Assembly (NCBI GenBank): GCA_963662515.1
Contig: OY759675.1
Span: 3,720,001 to 3,784,000, forward strand
DNA: 64,000 bases
Reading direction: 5' to 3'
From: JAFGDI01 sp963662515
GTDB taxonomy: Bacteria > Planctomycetota > Phycisphaerae > Sedimentisphaerales > SM23-30
The notes beneath the pieces are model-generated. The model was not told where the DNA came from and ran no database searches. It was given only the letters and a program-made list of their open reading frames with translations. A program made the position numbers and the translations under genes. Shown here piece after piece: positions 44,216 to 52,716 of this stretch; the stretch's first letter is position 1; each line of letters opens with the position of its first letter.

Positions 44216-44509
44216 TTACTGGTTTGATTCATAGCATACAGATGCCACTTGATCGACCACAGTGCCAATATAGGTTGCGACCTCAACATGGACTGGGTGC
44301 GTCAGATACGCATTAAAATCCTGAATGGAATCGTACTGGGCCACCATCAGGATATCGTAAGACGAGGGACTATGAAGGATATCCGTATGCACCTTGATGG
44401 CTCGCAGATATTCGATCCTGCCCTCCATACCGCGTAGTACTTCGAGAGCCCGGCTGATATTTTCGCTATTCGAATCTTTGAGTCTAAGAAGTAGATGGTT
44501 TGTAATCAT
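44216..44509 (-). CDS. Dabb (stress-responsive A/B barrel) domain protein
   Basis: 97 residues. The Dabb pattern is clear: an N-terminal ITNHLLLRLKD strand, the central YDILMVAQYDSIQDFNAYLTH segment and PVHVEVATYIGTVVDQVASV near the end. These proteins form dimeric ferredoxin-like barrels. Roles range from olivetolic-acid-type cyclases to unknown stress functions, so no substrate is assigned. A REP unit ends 12 bp from its stop codon, so the composite element landed immediately downstream without breaking the gene. The SD is weak (CAGG 3 nt before the ATG). Confidence 0.8.
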   Translation of the reverse strand: MITNHLLLRLKDSNSENISRALEVLRGMEGRIEYLRAIKVHTDILHSPSSYDILMVAQYDSIQDFNAYLTHPVHVEVATYIGTVVDQVASVCYESNQ

Positions 44510-44648
44510 AACCTGACATTTCCCTATAACACGGTTAAAAAGTTATTCTCGTAACGATGTCGATAATTGTACAATATTCATCGTGGAACAATCAAGCATA
44601 TTACATACTCTGCTCGGTTTGCAATATAATAAATCCGAAGAAAACCGG

Positions 44649-44666
44649 AGATAACAGGATGGTACC
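44649..44666 (+). repeat. Solitary REP unit
   Basis: AGATAACAGGATGGTACC matches the RAYT end consensus AGAYAACCGGAGGGTACC at 15-16 of 18 positions. GGTAC-CAA-GTACC at 44661-44673 forms a hairpin. About 35 bp further, TTGGTACAGTTTCGTTTA (44708-44725) is the inverse of the RAYT right-end flank, so an element end here has been split by an insertion. Confidence 0.65.
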
Positions 44667-44733
44667 AAGTACCTATGGCGGTAGATGAAGCAGCGGCATT
44701 GTGTTCTTGGTACAGTTTCGTTTACATTCAAAA

Positions 44734-44876
44734 TCACGATCTGCGACTATTGATAACATCTCTGATCTGATTAATAGCATAAAGCGGCAGATTGATAAGC
44801 CAGTCTTGCTCCTTGTAGTCAGCCAGAGCGGTTCGCACCGATATTAGCGGTGAGTATTTCTGGGAATGTTGCCGCA
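44734..44876 (-). pseudogene. C-terminal gene remnant cut by REP units
   Basis: The minus strand from about 44876 to the TGA at 44736-44734 reads open with protein-like composition (QKYSPLISVRTALADYKEQD, then WLINLPLYAINQIRDVI). It begins exactly at the tandem REP units and has no start codon. I do not recognise the family. It looks like the 3' end of a gene whose front was lost when the RAYT-REP unit arrived. Confidence 0.5.
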
Positions 44877-44930
44877 GACAACCGGAGGGTACCAGACAGC
44901 CGGAGGGTACCAAGACAACCGGAGGGTACC
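44876..44930 (+). repeat. Three tandem REP units at the RAYT left end
   Basis: AGACAACCGGAGGGTACC (44876-44893), AGACAGCCGGAGGGTACC (44894-44911) and AGACAACCGGAGGGTACC (44913-44930) stand head to tail. Each contains the tetranucleotide GGAG before GGTACC, as REP elements recognised by RAYTs usually carry GTAG or GGAG before a hairpin. Confidence 0.9.
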
Positions 44931-45833
44931 AAGTCCCATTTTTTATAGTTTCTTTATAAAAAAGGATTTATGTAATTTAGTTTGCTGAAAATATACATTT
45001 GGGGAATAATAGTGGGAAATTGTTATCCTGTAGCTTGACTTTTACTTTATTGCGGCCATAGAATTGTCATGCCCAGGACTAGACGAAGGACAATTGGCGG
45101 TTTCTATTATCATGTCATGAATCGAGCTAATGGCCGGTTGCGGATATTCAAAACGCCGGGCGATTTCCTCGCTTTTGAAACCATTCTGGGCGAAGGCCAG
45201 GCTCGAACCGGCATGCGGATTTGTGGCTATTGCATTATGGGCAATCACTGGCATTTGCTGCTCTGGCCGGAAAACGACGGCGATCTGTCGGAATTTATGC
45301 ACTGGATAACGCTCACTCATGCCAACCGCTACCACGCCGCCCACGGCACCGCCGGCATGGGGCACATCTATAAAGGGCCTTTCAAGAGTTTTCCATTTCA
45401 GACCGAGCGACATTATCTGCGGATATTGCGTTATGTCGAGGCCAACCCCCTGCGTGCCTCACTGGTCCGCGACCCCGCCGACTGGCCCTGGAGCAGCTAC
45501 CACTTCCATTGCGGTTTGACGGTCGATAAGCCACTAACAATCTGCCCCAGCCCTGTCGATATGCCGGGCATCTGGCCGGAATTGGTTCGTAAGCCCCTTA
45601 ACCAAAGACAAGCCCGGCAGATCACCACCTCAATCAAACGAAACTACCCTTTGGGCGACGATAACTGGCTGGAACAGACAGACAGGATCATGGAACTGAA
45701 ATCTATACAGAACCACATCAGAAAACCAAAAAACAACGAACAAAACAGTGTATGTTTTTGACAAATATATTTATATAAGCACCTATATTAAAAGACCTTA
45801 AACGAAACAGTACCTGGTACCCTCCGGTTGTCT
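44913..45833 (+). mobile_element. RAYT locus bounded by perfect 18-bp inverted REP units
   Basis: The left unit at 44913-44930 and the right unit GGTACCCTCCGGTTGTCT at 45816-45833 are exact reverse complements. They enclose the RAYT gene with about 140 bp of 5' flank and 54 bp of 3' flank. GTACC-T-GGTAC at 45810-45820 forms the subterminal hairpin. This 921-bp unit is the presumed source of the other REP-type ends in 43.2-44.9 kb. Confidence 0.8.
45069..45761 (+). CDS. REP-associated tyrosine transposase (RAYT, IS200-like Y1 family)
   Basis: 230 residues. The HUH-endonuclease motif is YCIMGNHWHLLLWP (about 56-69). The catalytic Tyr is the one in RHYLRILRYVEANPLRA, and WPWSSYHFH is typical of RAYTs. 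The N-terminus reads RRTIGGFYYHVMNRANG. RAYTs nick and join single-stranded REP DNA and are usually single-copy domesticated genes. No SD is obvious. It is more GC-rich than the surrounding repeats. The 3' end of the gene is also present as two fragments (43111, 44089). Confidence 0.92.
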   Translation: MPRTRRRTIGGFYYHVMNRANGRLRIFKTPGDFLAFETILGEGQARTGMRICGYCIMGNHWHLLLWPENDGDLSEFMHWITLTHANRYHAAHGTAGMGHIYKGPFKSFPFQTERHYLRILRYVEANPLRASLVRDPADWPWSSYHFHCGLTVDKPLTICPSPVDMPGIWPELVRKPLNQRQARQITTSIKRNYPLGDDNWLEQTDRIMELKSIQNHIRKPKNNEQNSVCF

Positions 45834-45986
45834 CGCAGTGGGTTAATTCTGTCTGAAAATAGCTTTAGTTGTGAAATACTTAATTTTCGTGCATTGAGCT
45901 TTGCGGTGGGTTAGAATGGCGATTTCTCTGAGCTTCTGCTCTTTATGGTAAAAGTTAAATATTTAATTTAGAAGGGTAGGGTATTT

Positions 45987-46430
45987 ATGATTTGTTTTAA
46001 ATGTTGCTGTGGTAAGATAATTGAAGTTTCTGACGATATGCTTGGCAAAATGGTTAGATGCCCAGAATGTGGCAGGGACCGAAAGGTTGAATATAATTCG
46101 GAGAAGATTTTCGCTAACAATCTCGCAGAGACAGTATTGCCGGGCAATTTTATTATAAAACTTGGCGACTGGTTCACCGGCCCTGGACTTTTTATTGCAT
46201 TAGTCCTGCTTGTTATCACATTCTTTGTTATACTGATGGCTGATACATCTGGCTCTGGCCGGGGAGCGGGATACATAAGCGGCGTGTCTCTGCCAATTCT
46301 GCTTTTATTTGCCCTTGATCTGGTAATCCTGGTGATCATTATTAAATACTTCATCAGCCTGTTAAAATGCCAACATATCATCATTGATCTGCTGACCAAA
46401 CAAAACAGCAAACTCGACGACGCAAAATAA
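45987..46430 (+). CDS. Zinc-ribbon membrane protein of unknown function
   Basis: 147 residues with a strong SD (GGGTAGGG 5 nt before the ATG). The N-terminal MJ0042-like zinc ribbon has C-x2-C clusters (MICFKCCCGK ... VRCPECGRD, about 1-30). A linker and two transmembrane helices follow (about 68-88 GLFIALVLLVITFFVILMA; 105-128 LPILLLFALDLVILVIIIKYF), then a short polar tail. Such zinc-ribbon plus helix proteins are frequent in planctomycetes and unassigned. It lies between the RAYT unit and gapA, converging on the gapA terminator. Confidence 0.72.
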   Translation: MICFKCCCGKIIEVSDDMLGKMVRCPECGRDRKVEYNSEKIFANNLAETVLPGNFIIKLGDWFTGPGLFIALVLLVITFFVILMADTSGSGRGAGYISGVSLPILLLFALDLVILVIIIKYFISLLKCQHIIIDLLTKQNSKLDDAK

Positions 46431-46471
46431 AAGCAGCGAGTATTTTCTTCTCTGGGAACGGAATAAATGCA

Positions 46472-46505
46472 AAAAGCCCGCAAGAACTTGGTCCTGCGGG
46501 CTTTT
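46472..46505. terminator. Bidirectional terminator of gapA and the zinc-ribbon gene
   Basis: A perfect 11-bp stem AAAAGCCCGCA/TGCGGGCTTTT (46472-46482 with 46495-46505) lies between convergent genes. Two copies of this terminator with a stem mismatch occur in the accessory region. Confidence 0.93.
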
Positions 46506-46540
46506 ATTATCAATCGAGCTGAAAAAGTCGATCACTCAAA

Positions 46541-47542
46541 TTACTTGGTGATAACCTTAACCAGGTCGAGAACCTTGCATGAATAACCCCACTCGTTATC
46601 GTACCATGATACAACCTTAACGAATGTGCCATCAAGCTGGATACCAGCCTTGGCATCAAATACTGAGGTGCAAACTTCATCACGGAAGTCAGTAGAAACT
46701 ACATCTTCTTCTGTGTAACCCAGAATGCCCTTGAGCGGACCTTCGGCAGCCTTCTTCATAGCAGCGCAAATGTCAGCGTAAGTGGTTTCCTTCTTCAGAG
46801 TAACTGTCAGGTCAACTACTGACACATCTGAGGTTGGAACGCGGAATGCCATACCAGTCAGCTTGCCGTTCAGCTCAGGAATAACCTTACCTACAGCCTT
46901 GGCAGCACCTGTTGAAGAAGGGATGATGTTTTCGAGAATACCACGACCACCACGCCAATCCTTAGCAGAAGGACCGTCAACAGTCTTCTGGGTAGCGGTA
47001 GCAGCGTGAACGGTGGTCATCAGACCCTTTTCGATACCAAAGTTGTCATTGAGAACCTTGGCGATAGGAGCCAGACAGTTGGTAGTACATGAAGCGTTAG
47101 ATACAATGTCCTGACCAGCGTAAGAATCAGTATTTACACCGCATACGAACATTGGGGTGCTGTCTTTTGATGGGGCAGAAAGAATAACCTTCTTAGCACC
47201 GGCGGTAATGTGCTTGCGAGCTGTTTCGTCAGTCAGGAAGAAACCTGTTGACTCTACTACAACCTCGGCACCAACTTCATTCCACTTCAGGTTCAGAGGA
47301 TCTCTCTCTGCAGTAATACGGATCGTGTTGCCGTTCACTACCAGAGCACCGTCTTTAACCTCAACTGTACCATTGAACTTGCCATGTACTGAATCGTACT
47401 TGAGCATGTAGGCCAGATAGTCAACATCCAGCAGGTCATTAATACCTACGATCTGAATATCAGTACGACCAACAGCAGCGCGGAATACCATACGACCAAT
47501 ACGGCCAAAACCGTTGATACCAACTTTTGTTACAGTAGCCAT
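46541..47542 (-). CDS. gapA: Glyceraldehyde-3-phosphate dehydrogenase, type I
   Basis: 333 residues. NAD(P)-dependent oxidation of glyceraldehyde 3-phosphate in glycolysis. The N-terminus is VGINGFGRIGRMVFRA. The catalytic Cys152 is in SNASCTTNCLAP, with TVHAATATQKTVDGPS and WYDNEWGYSCKVLDL near the end. Asp36 in GINDLLD favours NAD. AAGGAG lies 10 nt before the ATG. It stands alone between terminators, with highly regular codon use expected of a strongly expressed gene. Fragments of its 3' end have been captured in the repeat region. Confidence 0.97.
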   Translation of the reverse strand: MATVTKVGINGFGRIGRMVFRAAVGRTDIQIVGINDLLDVDYLAYMLKYDSVHGKFNGTVEVKDGALVVNGNTIRITAERDPLNLKWNEVGAEVVVESTGFFLTDETARKHITAGAKKVILSAPSKDSTPMFVCGVNTDSYAGQDIVSNASCTTNCLAPIAKVLNDNFGIEKGLMTTVHAATATQKTVDGPSAKDWRGGRGILENIIPSSTGAAKAVGKVIPELNGKLTGMAFRVPTSDVSVVDLTVTLKKETTYADICAAMKKAAEGPLKGILGYTEEDVVSTDFRDEVCTSVFDAKAGIQLDGTFVKVVSWYDNEWGYSCKVLDLVKVITK

Positions 47543-47821
47543 AGTTTTACAACTCCTTGTTAGAAATTAAGTTACCATTTCCTGGCCTCTCAACCAGATA
47601 TTATTTACATACACCAGGTCACCGGACTTCTCAGCCCCGTTTACAGTGACCGAATAACCTTACCGGTTGAGGTTTTCAAAGTCAAGTGTATTTCTCAGAG
47701 ATTTAACTGTATTTTTATCCCAACTTTTGACAAAATAAGGAGTTGGCAAACGAAAAGAATTTGATATTTTTTTATTGATTAAACTAAGACTACACCCGAA
47801 CTATCCGACTATTAATATAGT

Positions 47822-49279
47822 ATGAAAAATATGAACATAAATAAAAAGTTTATCGTTATTACGGCTTTAATATTCTCTGCCGTTTGCTCACCAATGGTTA
47901 TCGCCGGGTTTGATCCTGTACCACAAAAAGTTAACAGACACCCTGTCAGCCAACCAGACTTTGGTAAGCCCAAAGCTCAGTCAGAGTCTAACCTGCCACA
48001 ACCAGAACAGCAAGTGCCAACACCAACTAAGGAATTAACAGACTCGCTCCCCAAATTCACTCCTCTCCAACCTGTTGGCCAACTGGTGAATCAGCCAGAA
48101 TATGCAGCTAAAATATCAACTATTGACCTTGATGTCAGCCAGATTGGCAATTGGCTCTCAATCCAAATGGAAGATAAACCATGCCGGGTCGCTCCTGTTA
48201 TTGTCGCCGAAAAAGGCTTTGAGATAAATCTTAATGAACTCACCATAGACTTTGAAGGTCAGGGCTCTCTTCAGGCAAGGATCGCATATTATCACAAAGA
48301 CAATCTTGAGGAAGCTATCGAGAAGAAAAATATTACCTCATTTAAAAAGATCAACTCTGGTACTACCACTTTATTCACCAGTAATCACAAAGGAGCGGCT
48401 TATGCCTGGATCATCCTGCAAGCTCAGGGCAAAATCAAACTCACTGCCCTTAAGCACTCCTGTAACCTGGTTAAAGATGGACTCTATGGCCATATCGCCC
48501 GCGAATATCGCTTTGCCAGCGGCAGCCTCCAATACCGAATTATGTACCCGCATAACTATGACCCCACCAGGAAGTATCCACTGGTTATCAGTGTGCATGG
48601 TTCTGGCGGTGTCGGTCATGATAACCGTAAGAATATGGAAATGACTAACTTATCTCGTTTCCTCTACACCAGCTACTATCATGATCAACAGTTTGAATGT
48701 TTCAGTATTGTTCCCCAGATACCAGATGATAAAAGTATCCCGGCACCTTATTTCCCCAATGGCAATATAGGTCTGCACGAACGAATATATCATCCGGTGG
48801 TCAACCTCTCTGCGGTTAATTCAACCGGATGGTATGCTCAGGCAACCCTCTCTCTGGTCAGAGACATGCTCAAAAGTTCCGAACTGAGTATCGATCCGGA
48901 CAGAGTATATTTCGCCGGGTTCTCTTATGGCGGCAAGGCCTGCTGGGAATTCCTTAAGGCCGACTCGGACCTTTTCGCAGCTGCTATTAGTTGTGCCGGG
49001 TGGCCTATTGGCATACCATATCAGGCACCGACCCCGGTGCAACTCGAAAAGCTCAAAGAAGAAGTCGCCGGATATAAACATGTTCCAACCTACATAACCG
49101 CAGGCGAAAAAGACGGCATGAAACTGGGTAGTAAAGCCGTTTACGAGGAAATTATAAAACAAGGAGGAGTAAGCACTTACAATGAAATACCCGGAGCCGA
49201 ACATGTCTCTTCCGCTATTAAGACCTGGTCAGATGTTAATACCGTTAAATGGCTCTTTAATCAACGGAAAAACCACTGA
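47822..49279 (+). CDS. Secreted alpha/beta-hydrolase, PHB-depolymerase/acetylxylan-esterase-like
   Basis: 485 residues. A signal peptide (to about residue 30, ending SPMVIAG) is followed by a Pro/Gln-rich linker (30-90) and a beta-rich N-terminal domain (about 95-225). The esterase domain has YRIMYPHNYDPTRKYPLVIS followed by VHGSGGVG (oxyanion region). The catalytic triad is likely Ser368 in GFSYGG, Asp431 in GEKDG and His461 in GAEHV. Secreted esterases of this layout remove acyl groups from polysaccharides. The substrate is not determinable. It resembles the truncated lipoprotein at 1-276 in the hydrolase core. The ATG lacks an SD; TATAGT abuts it. Confidence 0.8.
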   Translation: MKNMNINKKFIVITALIFSAVCSPMVIAGFDPVPQKVNRHPVSQPDFGKPKAQSESNLPQPEQQVPTPTKELTDSLPKFTPLQPVGQLVNQPEYAAKISTIDLDVSQIGNWLSIQMEDKPCRVAPVIVAEKGFEINLNELTIDFEGQGSLQARIAYYHKDNLEEAIEKKNITSFKKINSGTTTLFTSNHKGAAYAWIILQAQGKIKLTALKHSCNLVKDGLYGHIAREYRFASGSLQYRIMYPHNYDPTRKYPLVISVHGSGGVGHDNRKNMEMTNLSRFLYTSYYHDQQFECFSIVPQIPDDKSIPAPYFPNGNIGLHERIYHPVVNLSAVNSTGWYAQATLSLVRDMLKSSELSIDPDRVYFAGFSYGGKACWEFLKADSDLFAAAISCAGWPIGIPYQAPTPVQLEKLKEEVAGYKHVPTYITAGEKDGMKLGSKAVYEEIIKQGGVSTYNEIPGAEHVSSAIKTWSDVNTVKWLFNQRKNH

Positions 49280-49316
49280 TCTACCACAGGAAAAAACTAT
49301 ATATTATTCTGTTTCA

Positions 49317-49352
49317 TGCTATAATCTGTAAATTACCGTTAATACAGCGGTA
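49317..49352 (+). promoter_or_regulatory. Extended -10 promoter and leader hairpin of ribF
   Basis: TGCTATAAT (49317-49325) is an extended -10 box without a good -35. TTACCG/CGGTAA (about 49332-49337 with 49347-49352) forms a hairpin at the predicted 5' end of the transcript. It is too small to be an FMN riboswitch. Confidence 0.45.
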
Positions 49353-49378
49353 ATATAACCTATAGCTTGAAATAAAAT

Positions 49379-50356
49379 ATGGATATAATTACAAATCTCG
49401 ATAAATTCCCCCGCACCGACTCTGGTTGCGTGTTAACCATTGGTAATTTTGATGGCGTACATCTTGGCCATCAGGAGATCATCAACTCCGCCGGGAATCT
49501 TGCTAAACGCAAAAACCTGCCCTTCTATATCATGATCTTCGATCCGCCGCCATTATTTATTCTGAGACCAGACCGCAGGCCGTCTCAAATATCTCCCGTT
49601 CCACTCAAACTCAAACTGATTGAAGAGACAAATATGGCAACGGGCATAATAATGGTTAAAACTGAGCCAAAATTCCTGAGCCTGACACCACGAGAGTTCA
49701 CCTGGAATATTCTGGTCGAAAAACTCAATGTAAAATACATAGTCGAAGGCCAGACCTTTAATTTCGGCGTTCGCGGCAGCGGCACAATAGTAACGCTGCG
49801 TGAACTAGGACAGGAATTTGGCTTTGAAGCCTATATGACACCTTCAAGCAAAATAAGATGCAGCGTTGAAGGAGAAACATCTATAAGCTCAACACTCATC
49901 CGCTCGCAGATCGCCACCTGCCATTTTGATCAGGCACGCAAATGCCTGGGCCGAAATTATATACTGGCCGGTTCGATCATTACCGGCCGCGGACTGGGCC
50001 GCGGACTGGGCTTCCCCACAGCCAATATAAAGCCTTACATCGATTATCAGCAGTTACCTGAAGAAGGCGTTTTTGCCTGCCGGGCAAAAGTGGGCAATAA
50101 TTTTGAACATACATGGAGCAGCGAGACGATATATAAAGCGGCCGTCAGCCTGGGGCATTGCCGAACATTTAAAGATGGTACATACCAGATAGAAGCTCAC
50201 CTGCTTGACTATAAAGGCGACCATGACTCTCTGGTTAATAAACACATTACCCTGGAGTTTGTCACAAAACTCAGAGATCAGGTAAAATATAACACTACCC
50301 AGGAACTCGTCAGGCAAATAGAAATAGACTGTCAGTCAGTAAGAGAAATGGAATAG
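49379..50356 (+). CDS. ribF: Bifunctional riboflavin kinase / FAD synthetase RibF
   Basis: 325 residues. The N-terminal nucleotidyltransferase (about 1-185) has TIGNFDGVHLGHQEII and the ISSTLIRS motif. It converts FMN to FAD. The C-terminal riboflavin kinase (about 195-325) has GRGLGRGLGFPTANI and an EAHLLDY segment with the catalytic Glu. It is the standard length and cytoplasmic. It leads a run ribF-nrnA-ftsW with short spacing (about 60 bp each), probably one transcript. Confidence 0.94.
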   Translation: MDIITNLDKFPRTDSGCVLTIGNFDGVHLGHQEIINSAGNLAKRKNLPFYIMIFDPPPLFILRPDRRPSQISPVPLKLKLIEETNMATGIIMVKTEPKFLSLTPREFTWNILVEKLNVKYIVEGQTFNFGVRGSGTIVTLRELGQEFGFEAYMTPSSKIRCSVEGETSISSTLIRSQIATCHFDQARKCLGRNYILAGSIITGRGLGRGLGFPTANIKPYIDYQQLPEEGVFACRAKVGNNFEHTWSSETIYKAAVSLGHCRTFKDGTYQIEAHLLDYKGDHDSLVNKHITLEFVTKLRDQVKYNTTQELVRQIEIDCQSVREME

Positions 50357-50414
50357 TATCAGAACAAAAAACCTCATACTATCATAATGCTGACAATACA
50401 ATGGATTGGAAAAT

Positions 50415-51452
50415 ATGCAAAATAATATGGATTTCAAATGTGCAATAGAAATGATACAGTCAGCCAGTAAAATCCTGGTAACCACCCATATTCGCCCTGA
50501 TGGTGATGCGGTCGGCTCAGCAGTGGCCCTTAGTCGCAGCCTGTCAGCTCAAGCCCGGCTTGATAATAGAAACATAATCAGCCAAAACCTGTTTTTAAGT
50601 ACCGCTGGCGAGCCATATCGCTTTTTACTCGATCAGCTGGATAAGGTTATCGGCGAAAATTTCACCGAAGAACAATTAACAGCCGAATACCTTGATACCT
50701 TCGACCTGATTATAGTTGTTGATACACGCTCTGCCCGTCAGATGCCTGCAATCGGCGAATACCTTCTCCAGCGAACCGAAAAAGGTAAGCCCACCCTGGC
50801 GATCGACCATCATCTCTCTGGCGATGCGATTGGCACCTGCCAGTTAATTGACACTAATGCATCTGCCGCTGGCGAGGTAGTGTATCGTTTGTGCCGGGCG
50901 GCCGACTGGCCGCTTGACCGCAAAGCCCTGGAAGCGATCTTTACCGCTATCTGCACTGATACGGGGTGGTTCCATTTCCAGAATACTAACGCAGCCTCAC
51001 TGAACATTGCTGCCGAGCTGGTTAGCGGCGGTGTTGCTGTTGACAAGATCTACCAGCAGTTATTCCAGAATCACACCCCGGCTAAAGTGCTGCTTATCAG
51101 TCAGGCCCTGCAAAGCCTGCAACTACTGAGTAATGATCGATTGGCGATTATGTCCATCACTCAGGCTGACCTTAAAAAGTGCGGAGCTGACCGGGGCATG
51201 ATCGAGAATATCGTCAATGAACCAATGCAGATCGGCACAGTAGAAGCCTCGATAATGTGCGTTGAAATGGAAGAGCCCGGCAAGACCAGGTTCAGCCTCA
51301 GGAGCAAACAATATCTTGACATGAATGCCATTGCCAACACGATGGGCGGAGGCGGACATGCCCGCGCTGCCGGGCTGACTATTTCACAACCAATAGAAGA
51401 GGCTAAGGCCATAGTAATAGCCAAAGTAATTGAAGAACTAAATAACCATTGA
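50415..51452 (+). CDS. nrnA: DHH/DHHA1 phosphoesterase, NrnA-type
   Basis: 345 residues from ATG 50415 (GGA 6 nt upstream; the longer frame starts at a TTG). The DHH domain has THIRPDGDAVGSAVAL, the DTRSARQ metal site and IDHHLSGD, the family's name motif. The C-terminal DHHA1 domain has the substrate-binding GGGGHARAAG. NrnA degrades nano-RNA and dephosphorylates pAp. Cyclic-dinucleotide phosphodiesterases share the fold, but they normally carry extra N-terminal domains that are absent here. Confidence 0.9.
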   Translation: MQNNMDFKCAIEMIQSASKILVTTHIRPDGDAVGSAVALSRSLSAQARLDNRNIISQNLFLSTAGEPYRFLLDQLDKVIGENFTEEQLTAEYLDTFDLIIVVDTRSARQMPAIGEYLLQRTEKGKPTLAIDHHLSGDAIGTCQLIDTNASAAGEVVYRLCRAADWPLDRKALEAIFTAICTDTGWFHFQNTNAASLNIAAELVSGGVAVDKIYQQLFQNHTPAKVLLISQALQSLQLLSNDRLAIMSITQADLKKCGADRGMIENIVNEPMQIGTVEASIMCVEMEEPGKTRFSLRSKQYLDMNAIANTMGGGGHARAAGLTISQPIEEAKAIVIAKVIEELNNH

Positions 51453-51513
51453 TCTTACCATATTAATACCAACTATCAGTCAGTTTGCGTTACCGCTTCA
51501 GAGAGTAAATATC

Positions 51514-52716
51514 ATGCCCGAACTAGCACAGAGAAAATATTATCACTCTAACGAGGCTACCTGGATCATGGTAGCAATAGCCGCCCTGCTGAGTCTGGGC
51601 GCTCTATTGGTCTATTCCGCCGGTGCTACGGTTGACCGCCAGTTTGACTATAGTAAAATGTGGGAATATACCACTGTTCGCCGCATAATCTTTGTCCCGA
51701 TCGCTCTGCTGCTACTCGCAGTTGTCGGTCGTATGAATTATCGTAAATTTCTTATCTTACCAGACCACTTCTGGCTGAGCCCTGTCGTTTTCATGCTGAT
51801 CATCAGTATTGTCTTTCTGGCTATGACCTTAATACCAGGACTGGGCGGTGTTGAAAAAAACTCTTCCAGTCGCTGGCTGAATCTTTTTGGTATTAAGTTT
51901 CAGCCCTCAGAGCTGACCAAATGGTCAACAGTGTTTTTCCTCTCCGGCTGGATAGTGAACCAACGAGAAAATATCAGAACCTTCTGGAAAGGTTTTTTCC
52001 CTGGTTTTACCATCTTAGGCCTGACTTCCGGACTGATCGGCAAGGAAGACTTTGGCACCGCTGCCCTGCTGGCTACTGTCGGCACTGTAGTATTACTGGC
52101 AGGTGGCGCTAAAAAACGATTCCTGCTCTTGCTTATACCCATTATTGCTATCGGCTTCTATTTCGGTGTTTACAAAGAAGAATATCGCTGGAAACGAGTT
52201 ATGGCACATTTTTCTACCCAGCAGGTTGAGCATCTCGACGATACAAAATATCAGGGTAACCAATCGGTAATGGCTATTGGCGTCGGCGGTATGATGGGCA
52301 CCGGCCTGGGCCAGGGCACAGTCAAACTGGGCTGGCTCCCGGAAGATACCACAGACTTTATCTTTGCCATAATAGCAGAAGAATTGGGCTTCGCTGGCTG
52401 CTGCATGGTTATTGCCCTATATCTGACTCTTATCTGGCAGGGAATGCGAGTGGTTGCTATCTGCCCTGACCCCATCGGAAAATTACTAAGCCTCTCGGCC
52501 ACTGCTATGATCGGCTGCCAGGCACTTATAAATCTCATGGTAGTCTCCGGCCTGGCTCCCACCAAAGGCATCGCACTGCCCTTTATCTCTGCCGGCGGTT
52601 CCGGCCTGGTAGTTACCGCCATGGCCTCTGGCGTTTTGATCAATATTGCCAGACAAGGCCCCTATGCCTTAGATGATATCGAATATGAAAATCAAGTGCT
52701 GGATGAACAATTATAG
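51514..52716 (+). CDS. ftsW: FtsW/RodA/SpoVE-family peptidoglycan polymerase
   Basis: 400 residues with about ten transmembrane helices (SEDS family). SEDS polymerases extend glycan strands from lipid II with a partner class-B PBP. Conserved parts are FQPSELTKWS, GKEDFGTAALL, the loop with catalytic Asp in GWLPEDTTDFIFAIIAEELG, and PTKGIALPFISAGGSGL. The GLGQGTVKLGWLPED form is nearer FtsW than RodA. Without a PBP or mur neighbour I cannot exclude RodA. It follows nrnA by about 60 bp. Confidence 0.85.
   Translation: MPELAQRKYYHSNEATWIMVAIAALLSLGALLVYSAGATVDRQFDYSKMWEYTTVRRIIFVPIALLLLAVVGRMNYRKFLILPDHFWLSPVVFMLIISIVFLAMTLIPGLGGVEKNSSSRWLNLFGIKFQPSELTKWSTVFFLSGWIVNQRENIRTFWKGFFPGFTILGLTSGLIGKEDFGTAALLATVGTVVLLAGGAKKRFLLLLIPIIAIGFYFGVYKEEYRWKRVMAHFSTQQVEHLDDTKYQGNQSVMAIGVGGMMGTGLGQGTVKLGWLPEDTTDFIFAIIAEELGFAGCCMVIALYLTLIWQGMRVVAICPDPIGKLLSLSATAMIGCQALINLMVVSGLAPTKGIALPFISAGGSGLVVTAMASGVLINIARQGPYALDDIEYENQVLDEQL

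Noticed and set aside
46472..46505. Hairpin considered as a founder of the dispersed repeats
   Set aside because: It is the genuine gapA terminator. The other copies are fragments that include gapA codons, not independent palindromes.
49317..49378. FMN riboswitch before ribF
   Set aside because: The leader is only about 50 nt with one small hairpin, far too short for the multi-helix FMN element.
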